Notes: generated by a model not told the origin, from the letters alone. Numbered from the stretch's first letter, positions 1 through 4,874 are shown. The stretch: DNA of 5,701 bases from Synergistes sp. (GCA_016288355.1 JAEEYY010000233.1:1-5701), one strand, 5' to 3'. Program-made: numbers and translations.

Positions 1-349
1 AGATCTCCCGGATCTCCTCTTTTTCGGTGCGGGGGCGTGTGAATCTTGCGGCTGCATATTCGGATATGCCGGCGTTCAAAAGTGCGGCAAGGATGAATAC
101 GACCGGGACGCTTTTGCCGCCCAGGGTTCCAAACGGCGTTGTGATCTCCAGACAGCCTTTTTCACCGTGGAATTGTGAGCGGCCGGAGAGCACGGCTGTG
201 CTTTCTGCGGGCACTGGATTTTTGAAGAAGCTCCATGCGTGATATGCTCCCAGCTCAAGCAGCGACAGGATAATAAAGCAGGCGATGAAACGCAGATAAA
301 ACCCTGATCGTTTTTTCTCTTCGGGAAACTCCACAATATCTTTTTTCAC
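1..349 (-). CDS. Putative membrane protein, partial (C-terminus beyond left edge)
   Basis: The frame is open from a GTG at 349-347 to the left edge (116 codons, no stop), so the gene is truncated by the window. The GTG shares bases with the TGA of the upstream regulator (GTGA overlap), which argues for translational coupling and decides the start. The N-terminus is charged (KKDIVEFPEEKKR), followed by a hydrophobic segment at about residues 17-38 (FYLRFIACFIILSLLELGAY). A polar stretch at about 43-80 may be extracytoplasmic. A second hydrophobic segment lies at about 81-101, followed by a basic and then acidic tail (RFTRPRTEKEE). I recognise no family. The pairing with a DNA-binding protein suggests a membrane-linked regulatory or sensory partner, but that is inference from position only. 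It could also be an unrelated small membrane protein. Confidence 0.72.
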   Translation of the reverse strand, partial: MKKDIVEFPEEKKRSGFYLRFIACFIILSLLELGAYHAWSFFKNPVPAESTAVLSGRSQFHGEKGCLEITTPFGTLGGKSVPVVFILAALLNAGISEYAAARFTRPRTEKEEIREI

Positions 350-834
350 TGTTTTTCTGCCCCCAATGCCAGGCTGTTGTTTATCAGGTCCATGTACCGT
401 CTGAATTTTTTCAGTTTTTTACCGGACAGCAGCAGATCGATATCAGGAAGCCCGCATTCATTGATGCCGGCAATGTCTTCGGGGATAAAGGGGCGGAGTT
501 TGTTCCAAAGATTATCGGCAAGAGACGGTTTTTCCATTGTGGCGGCAAATAGTGAAAGACCTGTCGCAAGCTGAATCGTTTCCTCCCGCGAAAGGCTGAA
601 ATGTATTATAAAATGCCCGCTGTCCCTGCAAATATATATATGTTTGCTGAAATCATAAGTTATATCTACATTGTATTCGCTCCTGAGATACGAGATATCC
701 CTCTGCAGCATACGCTGAGACGAATAACCGATATGCTCGAGCAGCTCTTTGCCCGTAGCCTGCCTGTGGCTCAGAAAGTGATGCATAAGGTCATTCAGGC
801 GAGCCAGCCTGACGGAAGCCATTCCGATCCCCAC
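346..834 (-). CDS. Short YafY/DeoR-like HTH transcriptional regulator lacking a WYL domain
   Basis: The protein has 162 residues. Residues 8-70 read as a winged helix-turn-helix of the HTH_11/YafY type: a first helix (LARLNDLMHHFL), the pair around TGKELLEHIGYSSQRMLQRDISYL, whose xRxLQRDIxxL recognition helix is typical of the family, and a wing ending in HIYIC. Residues 80-120 (SREETIQLATGLSLF) resemble the linker helices that precede a WYL domain, but the chain ends at 162 where that domain would begin. Family members are usually about 300 residues or longer. The GTG at 834 has GAGAGG eight bases upstream; an ATG at 822 is a possible later start. The gene is divergent from cytX and overlaps the following membrane-protein gene by four bases. 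It probably binds DNA locally, but its targets and signal cannot be read from the sequence. Confidence 0.82.
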   Translation of the reverse strand: MGIGMASVRLARLNDLMHHFLSHRQATGKELLEHIGYSSQRMLQRDISYLRSEYNVDITYDFSKHIYICRDSGHFIIHFSLSREETIQLATGLSLFAATMEKPSLADNLWNKLRPFIPEDIAGINECGLPDIDLLLSGKKLKKFRRYMDLINNSLALGAEKQ

Positions 835-875
835 CGTTTCCGCCTCTCTTCAATATATGGCTTAATAACAATCTT

Positions 876-904
876 ATCGTAGTGCTGCGACAACTTAAGT
901 GTAA
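876..904 (-). promoter_or_regulatory. Possible promoter of the regulator-membrane protein pair
   Basis: On the minus strand, TTACAC (904-899) and TACGAT (881-876) are separated by 17 bases and lie upstream of the GTG at 834. Each box matches the sigma-70 consensus only in part, and an overlapping TAAGAT (876-871) is an alternative -10. Weak call. Confidence 0.3.
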
Positions 905-969
905 TGCCTATATTTTCTGATGATTTTTGTGCATTTAGACAAAGAAAACGGCGGCGAGGGCCATATGAT

Positions 970-997
970 TTTACAAATCCCGGAAAACTGGTAGAAT
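970..997 (+). promoter_or_regulatory. Sigma-70-type promoter of cytX
   Basis: TTTACA (970-975) and TAGAAT (992-997) each match the consensus at five of six positions and are 16 bases apart. The predicted transcription start is near 1003-1005, directly ahead of the 5' hairpin and the riboswitch. Confidence 0.75.
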
Positions 998-1005
998 ACT
1001 GGAGT

Positions 1006-1027
1006 GCGGAAGATATGATTCTTCCGC
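1006..1027 (+). other. Perfect 8-bp hairpin at the predicted 5' end of the cytX transcript
   Basis: GCGGAAGA (1006-1013) is fully complementary to TCTTCCGC (1020-1027) with a six-base loop. It starts within a few bases of the predicted transcription start. Its 3' arm contains TCTTC (1020-1024), which can instead pair with GAAGA (1109-1113) to form helix P1 of the riboswitch, so the two pairings exclude each other. It may stabilise the 5' end of the RNA or tune the aptamer. Confidence 0.6.
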
Positions 1028-1113
1028 GAAAACGGGGAGCCTGTTTATGGCTGAGAGGGAGTTTGCTCCGACCCGAGGAACCTGATGCGGGTAATGCCGC
1101 CGGAGGGAGAAGA
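1020..1113 (+). promoter_or_regulatory. TPP riboswitch (THI element) controlling cytX
   Basis: All hallmark segments of the thiamine pyrophosphate aptamer are present in order: CGGGGAGCC (1033-1041), GGCTGAGA (1049-1056), GACCCGAGGAACCTGAT (1070-1086), and a TAATGCCGC...GGAGGGA segment (1092-1108). Pairings that fit are P1 TCTTC/GAAGA (1020-1024 with 1109-1113), P2 CGGG/CCCG (1033-1036 with 1072-1075), P3 GCC/GGC (1039-1041 with 1049-1051), an optional P3a GGAG-tttg-CTCC (1058-1069), and P5 GCGG/CCGC (1087-1090 with 1097-1100). A terminator follows 13 bases downstream, so control is at transcription: bound TPP favours termination before cytX. This agrees with known TPP control of thiamine-precursor transporters. 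Confidence 0.97.
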
Positions 1114-1145
1114 TCTGCTGTATGTTTTACGGCTGTCCCTGCGGC
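1099..1145 (+). promoter_or_regulatory. Predicted antiterminator of the TPP switch
   Basis: GCCGGAGGGA (1099-1108) can pair with TCCCTGCGGC (1136-1145) at nine of ten positions, with one G-G mismatch. Its 5' strand is the conserved 3' part of the aptamer and its 3' strand is the loop and upper stem of the terminator. The structure therefore cannot coexist with either the TPP-bound aptamer or the terminator, as expected for a switching element. Confidence 0.7.
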
Positions 1146-1163
1146 AGCCGTAATTTTTGTTTT
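1127..1163 (+). terminator. Riboswitch-controlled intrinsic terminator
   Basis: TTACGGCTGTC (1127-1137) pairs with GGCAGCCGTAA (1143-1153): eleven pairs including one U-G, closed by a five-base loop. TTTTTGTTTT (1154-1163) follows. It lies between the TPP aptamer and the cytX ribosome binding site. Confidence 0.9.
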
Positions 1164-1176
1164 GGGAGGGCTTGAA

Positions 1177-2358
1177 GTGGCGGAAAAGAGGACAACGGCG
1201 GCGAACGCGCTGATCTGGTTCGGCGCCGCGGTATCTATAGCGGAGATATACACGGGGACCCTGATGGCCCCGCTCGGCATGACGCAGGGCATGCTGGCAG
1301 TCTTTTTGGGACACGCGGCAGGCGGCGTGCTGATGTACCTGACCGCGCTTATAGGCGGGCGCACGAGCTGCGGCGCGATGGAGAGCGCCGGCATGTTTTT
1401 CGGCGGCGGGGGAGCAAAGTTTTTCGCTGCGCTCAATGTGCTGCAGCTGGTCGGCTGGACCGCGGTGATGATCGCGGGAGGCGCAATTTCGCTGGGCATA
1501 TTCCTGAACCCGGCTACCGGGCTGAACAACGCGGTGTGGTGCGCCGCAATAGGCGTGATGATAGCGATATGGATAATGCTCGACATGAAGAATTTTGAGC
1601 GCGTCAACAGGGCGGCGATGGCGGCGCTCTTTCTGCTCACGCTGCTTCTGTCGTACATTACATTCGGTGGGAAGGGCGCTGCCGCAGTTTCCGGCACTCT
1701 TTCGTTTGCGGAGGCGATAGAGCTTTCGGCCGCGATGCCGCTCTCCTGGCTGCCGCTGATATCCGACTATATGCGGGATGCGGAAAAGCCGGGAAAAAGC
1801 GCAGCGGTTAGCACCGTTATATATTCCATAGCCAGCTGCTGGATGTATTTCATAGGTATGGGCGCGGCAATTTACGCAGGCAGCAGCGATGTGGCGGAGA
1901 TCATGAAGAACGCGGGAATGAGCGCGGCGGGTATTGTGATAATAATCTTTTCCACAGTTACTACGACATTCCTCGACGCCTATTCGGCGGGCATAAGCTT
2001 TCATGTGATATTCCCGCAGATACGCGAAAAGGCGGCGGGCGTTGCGGTCTGCGCCGCAGGCACGTTCATCGCGGTCTTTGCGAACGCGGAGAATTACGAG
2101 GGGCTGCTTTACCTGATATCCTCGGTCTTCGCTCCGATGGCTGCGGTTATGATAACGGACTATTTCCTGCTCGGGGAGAAAAGCTTCTCCGACCGCCGCA
2201 CTTCTTTAAGAAACTTAGCGGTTTGGGCTGCGGGCTTTGTTTTTTACAGATATCTTATGAACACCGGATGCCCGATCGGGGCCACGGCGCCGGTTATAGC
2301 GGCCACAGCTGTTCTTGCATGGGCCGCCGGGAAGATATTCCCGTGCGAACAACGTTAA
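1177..2358 (+). CDS. cytX: Hydroxymethylpyrimidine (thiamine precursor) permease CytX, NCS1 family
   Basis: This is an inner-membrane transporter expected to import the thiamine pyrimidine precursor HMP. The 393 residues are nearly all hydrophobic segments (about 12 predicted helices) and fit the usual CytX length of just under 400. Family-like stretches include LIWFGAAVSIAEIYTGTL (12-29), the AME motif at 68, LNVLQLVGWTAVMIAGGAI (86-104), PLSWLPLISDYMR (188-200) and TTTFLDAYSAGISF (262-275). The start is the GTG at 1177, which has GGGAGG (1164-1169) seven bases upstream. The frame stays open back to an ATG at 904, but that extension translates the TPP riboswitch and terminator and is not protein. 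TPP control of an NCS1 permease points to CytX rather than a cytosine permease. It appears monocistronic, with no other thiamine gene in view. The substrate is inferred from family and riboswitch. Confidence 0.93.
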   Translation: MAEKRTTAANALIWFGAAVSIAEIYTGTLMAPLGMTQGMLAVFLGHAAGGVLMYLTALIGGRTSCGAMESAGMFFGGGGAKFFAALNVLQLVGWTAVMIAGGAISLGIFLNPATGLNNAVWCAAIGVMIAIWIMLDMKNFERVNRAAMAALFLLTLLLSYITFGGKGAAAVSGTLSFAEAIELSAAMPLSWLPLISDYMRDAEKPGKSAAVSTVIYSIASCWMYFIGMGAAIYAGSSDVAEIMKNAGMSAAGIVIIIFSTVTTTFLDAYSAGISFHVIFPQIREKAAGVAVCAAGTFIAVFANAENYEGLLYLISSVFAPMAAVMITDYFLLGEKSFSDRRTSLRNLAVWAAGFVFYRYLMNTGCPIGATAPVIAATAVLAWAAGKIFPCEQR

Positions 2359-2367
2359 GAGAGGTAC

Positions 2368-2389
2368 GGCAGAGCGCCGCCTGTCTTTT
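2368..2389 (+). terminator. Weak candidate terminator after cytX
   Basis: GGCAG (2368-2372) can pair with CTGTC (2381-2385), including one G-U, and is followed by only four Ts. It lies nine bases after the cytX stop. The stem is short, so termination may be inefficient. The rest of 2359-2433 holds no gene that I can see. Confidence 0.3.
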
Positions 2390-2433
2390 GCAAAAGAAGC
2401 TGAAAAATTGCCGGAAAATTTTCTGTCAGGGTG

Positions 2434-2462
2434 TTGACAATATTTTAAACGCGTAATAAAAT
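2434..2462 (+). promoter_or_regulatory. Near-consensus sigma-70-type promoter of the paaK operon
   Basis: TTGACA (2434-2439) is a perfect -35 box. TAAAAT (2457-2462) matches the -10 at five of six positions. The spacer is exactly 17 bases. Transcription should start near 2469, giving a leader of about 275 nt before paaK. Such a strong promoter suits a unit whose control lies downstream in the leader RNA. Confidence 0.88.
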
Positions 2463-2512
2463 CTCAACCATTAAACGCATGGCGCGATTTTTTAGGTGAA
2501 GGAGGTTCTGTC

Positions 2513-2611
2513 ATGGCAACAGTTTATAAATACGATATGGCTGCATACGCCGGATGGTTCTCCTTTACAGGCGCGGGTCCTCTTCAGAGGATCTGCGCGG
2601 AAATTGCGTGA
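2513..2611 (+). CDS. Aromatic-rich leader peptide of the paaK operon (32 aa)
   Basis: The ORF encodes MATVYKYDMAAYAGWFSF followed by TGAGPLQRICAEIA and a TGA at 2609-2611. It has an excellent Shine-Dalgarno sequence, AAGGAGG (2499-2505), seven bases before the ATG, and lies about 44 nt into the predicted transcript. Six of residues 5-18 are aromatic (Y5, Y7, Y12, W15, F16, F18), a strong bias beside an aromatic acid-CoA ligase gene. Its last third (codons 20-29) coincides with a 12-bp hairpin that competes with an antiterminator, so ribosome position would change RNA folding. This is the layout of peptide-dependent attenuators such as trpL, pheL or, for catabolic genes, tnaC. I do not recognise the peptide itself. 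It could also be a small protein or a chance ORF over a riboswitch, but the SD and aromatic clustering argue for a leader. Confidence 0.68.
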   Translation: MATVYKYDMAAYAGWFSFTGAGPLQRICAEIA

Positions 2612-2663
2612 TTCGCAGTTAGAGAATCAGGTCACCGCGTAAGAAGCCTTTGAAGCAGGATCC
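2571..2663 (+). promoter_or_regulatory. Attenuator switch: competing hairpin and antiterminator of the paaK operon
   Basis: Two exclusive pairings are visible. Hairpin A pairs GCGCGGGTCCTC (2571-2582) with GAGGATCTGCGC (2587-2598): twelve pairs with two G-U and a four-base loop. The antiterminator pairs GGGTCCTCTTCA (2575-2586) with TGAAGCAGGATCC (2651-2663): twelve pairs with one G-U and one bulged C. It consumes both the 5' arm of hairpin A and the 5' arm of the terminator at 2653-2686. Smaller helices, AATTGCG/CGCAGTT (2602-2620) and CGCGG/CCGCG (2596-2600 with 2635-2639), lie between. A ribosome on the end of the leader ORF would mask hairpin A and free the antiterminator. Confidence 0.65.
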
Positions 2664-2691
2664 GCAGGTATCTGCGAGTCCTGCTTTTTTT
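2653..2691 (+). terminator. Intrinsic terminator (attenuator) upstream of paaK
   Basis: AAGCAGGA (2653-2660) pairs with TCCTGCTT (2679-2686). After a 2x2 internal loop, CGCAG (2663-2667) pairs with CTGCG (2672-2676) around a four-base loop. A run of seven Ts (2685-2691) follows. It lies inside the transcription unit, between the leader ORF and paaK, so it must be regulated or partly read through. Confidence 0.9.
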
Positions 2692-2743
2692 GTGTCTTAA
2701 AAACATTTAGAAATAAATAAAATTAAGAAAGGGAATGATTCAA

Positions 2744-4048
2744 ATGGAGAAAAGGTATTATCGGGAAGATATCGAATGCGCGCCGCGTGAACAGATATCG
2801 AAGTGGCAGAGCGAAGGGCTTGTCAAAAGCGTAAGGAACGCCTATGAGAACTCCGCCTACTATCGTAAGAAGATGGACGAGCACGGCGTAAAGCCGTCTG
2901 ATATCAAAGGCATCGAAGACATACACAAGCTGCCTTTCGTATCAAAGGACGACCTGCGCGAGGCATATCCCTACGGACTGCTCTGCCGTCCTCTTTCGGA
3001 GTGCGTGCGCATCCAGTCCACGAGCGGAACGACCGGCAGACGCGTTATAGCGTTCTACACGCAGCATGATATAGACGCCTGGGAAGACTGCTGCGCGCGC
3101 GCCATCGTTGCGGTAGGCGGAACGAAGGATGACGTGGTCCAGGTATCCTACGGCTACGGGCTCTTCACAGGCGGCGCGGGGCTGAACGGCGGTTCGCACA
3201 AGTTGGGTTCGCTTACTCTGCCGATGTCCTCCGGCTCTACCGAGCGTCAGATCCAGTTCATGCAGGACCTTGGAACTACTATCCTCTGCTGCACGCCCTC
3301 TTACGCCGCGTATCTTGCAGAGACGATCACGGAAAAGGGGCTTAAGGACACGATAAAGCTGAAGGCCGGTATCTTCGGCGCGGAAGCGTGGAGCGAAGAG
3401 ATGCGCCATGATATAGAAGAAAAGCTTGGCATAAAGGCTTACGACATATACGGTCTTACCGAACTTGAAGGCCCCGGCGTCAGCTACGAATGCAGCGAGC
3501 AGCACGGCATGCATATCTGCGAGGACCAGTTCATAGCGGAGATAATCAACCCGAATACCGGCGAAGTGCTGCCGGACGGCGAAAAGGGGGAGCTCGTCTT
3601 CACTTCGCTGAATAAAGAAGCCTTCCCGATGATCCGCTACCGCACGCGCGACATCTGCGTGCTTTCGCATGAGAAGTGCTCCTGCGGGCGCACCCATGTG
3701 CGCATGGCAAAGCCGATGGGACGCAGCGACGACATGCTGATCATCAAGGGCGTAAACGTCTTCCCGTCGCAGGTAGAGACAGTTCTTATAAACAACGGTT
3801 ACTCGCCGAACTACCAGCTGGTCGTGAACCGCGTGAACAATACCGATACTCTGGATATAAACGTGGAGATGACGCAGGATATGTTCAGCGATACGTTAAG
3901 CGAGATCTCCGCCCGAGAGAAGGCGCTCGTCGGGGCGCTCAAGGGCTTCCTCGGAATATATGCGAAGGTGCACCTTGTGTCGCCGAAGAGCATCGAGCGC
4001 AGCGAAGGCAAGGCAAAGCGCGTTATAGACAACCGCAAGTTATATTAA
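2744..4048 (+). CDS. paaK: Phenylacetate-CoA ligase-type aryl/indole acetate-CoA ligase (PaaK family)
   Basis: This is a cytoplasmic ANL-superfamily enzyme that activates an arylacetate (phenylacetate, possibly indoleacetate or hydroxyphenylacetate) to its CoA thioester with ATP, giving AMP and PPi. Of its 434 residues, 92-98 (STSGTTG) form the phosphate-binding loop. YGLTE (236-240) and YRTRD (299-303) are the adenylate core motifs. GRSDDMLIIKGVNVFP (326-341) leads into the PaaK-type C-terminal domain, and EGKAKRV near the end carries the candidate catalytic lysine (K423). A CSCG motif (312-315) is typical of the family. Length is normal. I chose the ATG at 2744, which lies ten bases after AAAGGG. 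An in-frame ATG at 2735 sits on that SD and is less likely. It follows an attenuated leader and precedes an ACT gene with no terminator between. In anaerobes such enzymes serve aromatic amino acid breakdown; the exact substrate is not readable. Confidence 0.93.
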   Translation: MEKRYYREDIECAPREQISKWQSEGLVKSVRNAYENSAYYRKKMDEHGVKPSDIKGIEDIHKLPFVSKDDLREAYPYGLLCRPLSECVRIQSTSGTTGRRVIAFYTQHDIDAWEDCCARAIVAVGGTKDDVVQVSYGYGLFTGGAGLNGGSHKLGSLTLPMSSGSTERQIQFMQDLGTTILCCTPSYAAYLAETITEKGLKDTIKLKAGIFGAEAWSEEMRHDIEEKLGIKAYDIYGLTELEGPGVSYECSEQHGMHICEDQFIAEIINPNTGEVLPDGEKGELVFTSLNKEAFPMIRYRTRDICVLSHEKCSCGRTHVRMAKPMGRSDDMLIIKGVNVFPSQVETVLINNGYSPNYQLVVNRVNNTDTLDINVEMTQDMFSDTLSEISAREKALVGALKGFLGIYAKVHLVSPKSIERSEGKAKRVIDNRKLY

Positions 4049-4081
4049 GAAACGGATTATAATAGAAGGAGGATGACAACA

Positions 4082-4537
4082 ATGAAGGGGGAAAAGACGA
4101 TGACAGTCAAGCAGATCTCCGTCTTTCTGGAGAACAGACCCGGCAAACTGGCTGAATTTGTAGAGATACTGCGCGCAGGCGGAATAGATATGAGGGCCCT
4201 TTCTCTTGCGGAAGCCGCGGATTTCGGCGTGGTGCGCACGATAGTGAGCGATCCGGACAAAGCGCAGAAAGTGCTTGCCGAAGCCGGTTTCATATCGGCG
4301 CTCACCCCTGTGCTTGCCGTGGCGGTCTCCGACGAGCCAGGCGCGCTCTATCATATTCTCGAACTGCTGCGGGAGGCTGGCATAAACCTTGAGTACACAT
4401 ACGCCTTTACCACCCGCAAGGAGCAGGGAGCGTATATGGTATTCCGCGTGGCCGACAGCGCCATGGAAAAGACTGCGGCGCTTCTTGAGGAAAAAGGGAT
4501 AGGCGTAGTTGCGCAGGAGGATATCTACAGCCTGTAG
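4082..4537 (+). CDS. Tandem ACT-domain protein (amino-acid-binding regulator, paaK partner)
   Basis: Two consecutive ACT domains fill the 151 residues. The first, about 8-70, has KQISVFLENRPGKLAEF followed by a helix ending in AGGIDM. The second, about 76-148, has SDEPGALYHILELLREAGIN. The PGxL turn and following helix form the usual ligand-binding interface of ACT dimers, which bind amino acids and gate enzymes or regulators. No catalytic or DNA-binding domain is present. The ATG at 4082 has AAGGAGG (4066-4072) nine bases upstream. An ATG at 4073 touches that SD, and one at 4100 (MTVKQISV) is possible. The gene lies 33 bases after paaK and before a strong terminator, so the two form an operon. 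Pairing of this ACT family with PaaK-type ligases is common in anaerobes and archaea. A role as an aromatic amino acid sensor or ligase modulator is inference. Confidence 0.9.
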   Translation: MKGEKTMTVKQISVFLENRPGKLAEFVEILRAGGIDMRALSLAEAADFGVVRTIVSDPDKAQKVLAEAGFISALTPVLAVAVSDEPGALYHILELLREAGINLEYTYAFTTRKEQGAYMVFRVADSAMEKTAALLEEKGIGVVAQEDIYSL

Positions 4538-4568
4538 CGCAAGAAGCACTTTTTAAAAAACGCTGAAT

Positions 4569-4607
4569 AAAGGCAGAGCCGGAGATCGCTCTCCGCTCTG
4601 CCTTTTT
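4569..4607 (+). terminator. Strong intrinsic terminator closing the paaK-ACT operon
   Basis: AAAGGCAGAGC (4569-4579) and CGGAGA (4580-4585) pair with TCTCCG (4590-4595) and CTCTGCCTTT (4596-4605), with a single bulged C and a four-base loop. A T-run follows to 4607. It starts 31 bases after the ACT stop codon. Confidence 0.95.
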
Positions 4608-4661
4608 ATTCTTTTCTGCTCGTATTGTCCTCTTTTGTGCAGATAAAACCCTTATTAAAAG

Positions 4662-4690
4662 TTGAAAAATGTTCGGGATTATATTATAGT
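4662..4690 (+). promoter_or_regulatory. Sigma-70-type promoter of the cysteine-synthase-family gene
   Basis: TTGAAA (4662-4667) and TATAGT (4685-4690) match consensus at five of six positions each, with a 17-base spacer. Predicted start is near 4697, leaving a leader of about 178 nt. It lies downstream of the paaK operon terminator, so the next gene is a separate unit. Confidence 0.78.
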
Positions 4691-4721
4691 TTAACATTGC
4701 GCGGAGCAGTACAGAACGCGG

Positions 4722-4767
4722 GCGCCGGCGTTTTTCAGCTAAAAGCATCATTGAAGCGTGCCGGCGC
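4722..4767 (+). repeat. Inverted repeat in the leader of the cysteine-synthase-family gene
   Basis: GCGCCGGC (4722-4729) is perfectly complementary to GCCGGCGC (4760-4767), with two possible further wobble pairs inside and a loop of about 30 bases. With the promoter at 4662-4690 it would fold near the start of the leader RNA. No known riboswitch is recognised. Confidence 0.6.
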
Positions 4768-4800
4768 AGGGAAAATAGAAGAATATATCTCGGGAGGGAT

Positions 4801-4819
4801 AGTGCTGCAGGCACTTTTT
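4801..4819 (+). terminator. Small terminator-like hairpin in the leader
   Basis: AGTGC (4801-4805) pairs with GCACT (4811-4815) around a five-base loop, with four more Ts to 4819. The five-pair stem is short for an intrinsic terminator. It sits inside a transcribed leader and also covers the GTG of a possible small ORF, so it may pause polymerase or block translation. Confidence 0.3.
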
Positions 4820-4867
4820 ACGCGGAACGCGGCAGGAACGTGCGGTTCTGCAAAAAACGCAGCATAA
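4802..4867 (+). CDS. Possible leader ORF (21 aa) ahead of the cysteine-synthase-family gene
   Basis: A GTG at 4802 preceded by GGGAGGG (4792-4798) opens a 21-codon frame (MLQALFTRNAAGTCGSAKNAA) ending in TAA at 4865-4867, eight bases before the ATG of the next gene. SD-to-start spacing is short (three to four bases). The main gene has no clear SD of its own, so re-initiation after this ORF is a reasonable idea. The same frame is open further upstream to 4625, but that part contains the promoter. The ORF may be a chance frame. Confidence 0.25.
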   Translation: MLQALFTRNAAGTCGSAKNAA

Positions 4868-4874
4868 ACAAAAG

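Noticed and set aside
76..336. Minus-strand frame of 86 codons at the left edge
   Set aside because: It is out of frame with the GTG-started membrane protein, which has the stop-start overlap with the regulator and clear hydrophobic segments. This frame has neither.
795..2004. Long minus-strand open frames opposite cytX (795-1697 and 1045-2004)
   Set aside because: They lie antisense to a clear transporter, have composition typical of shadow frames (Pro/Ala/Ser-rich or Arg/His-rich), no domain, and one covers the riboswitch.
2630..2639. GGTCACCGCG resembling the T-box antiterminator sequence
   Set aside because: The UGGNACCGCG bulge is not intact, and no Stem I motifs or specifier loop are visible. 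The segment is explained by pairing with 2596-2600.
2735..2737. Upstream ATG as the start of paaK
   Set aside because: It sits one base after GGG of the likely SD. The in-frame ATG at 2744 has proper spacing and begins with a family-like N-terminus.
2942..3697. Minus-strand open frame of 251 codons opposite paaK
   Set aside because: It is a shadow of the GC-rich codon pattern of paaK, with no recognisable motif and no sensible SD.
3676..4062. Plus-strand frame overlapping the 3' end of paaK
   Set aside because: It is an Arg/Gly-rich out-of-frame reading of paaK, whose own frame continues with conserved C-terminal motifs.
4058..4063. Perfect TATAAT between paaK and the ACT gene
   Set aside because: There is no -35 box at a workable distance, and transcription would start inside or next to the ACT ribosome binding site.
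4073..4075. Upstream ATG as the start of the ACT gene
   Set aside because: It directly abuts the AAGGAGG SD with no spacer. The ATG at 4082 is correctly spaced.
4625..4867. 80-codon plus-strand frame between the ACT terminator and the cysteine-synthase-like gene
   Set aside because: It begins at TTG without an SD, spans the predicted promoter at 4662-4690 and encodes nothing recognisable. Only its last 21 codons were kept, as a weak leader ORF.
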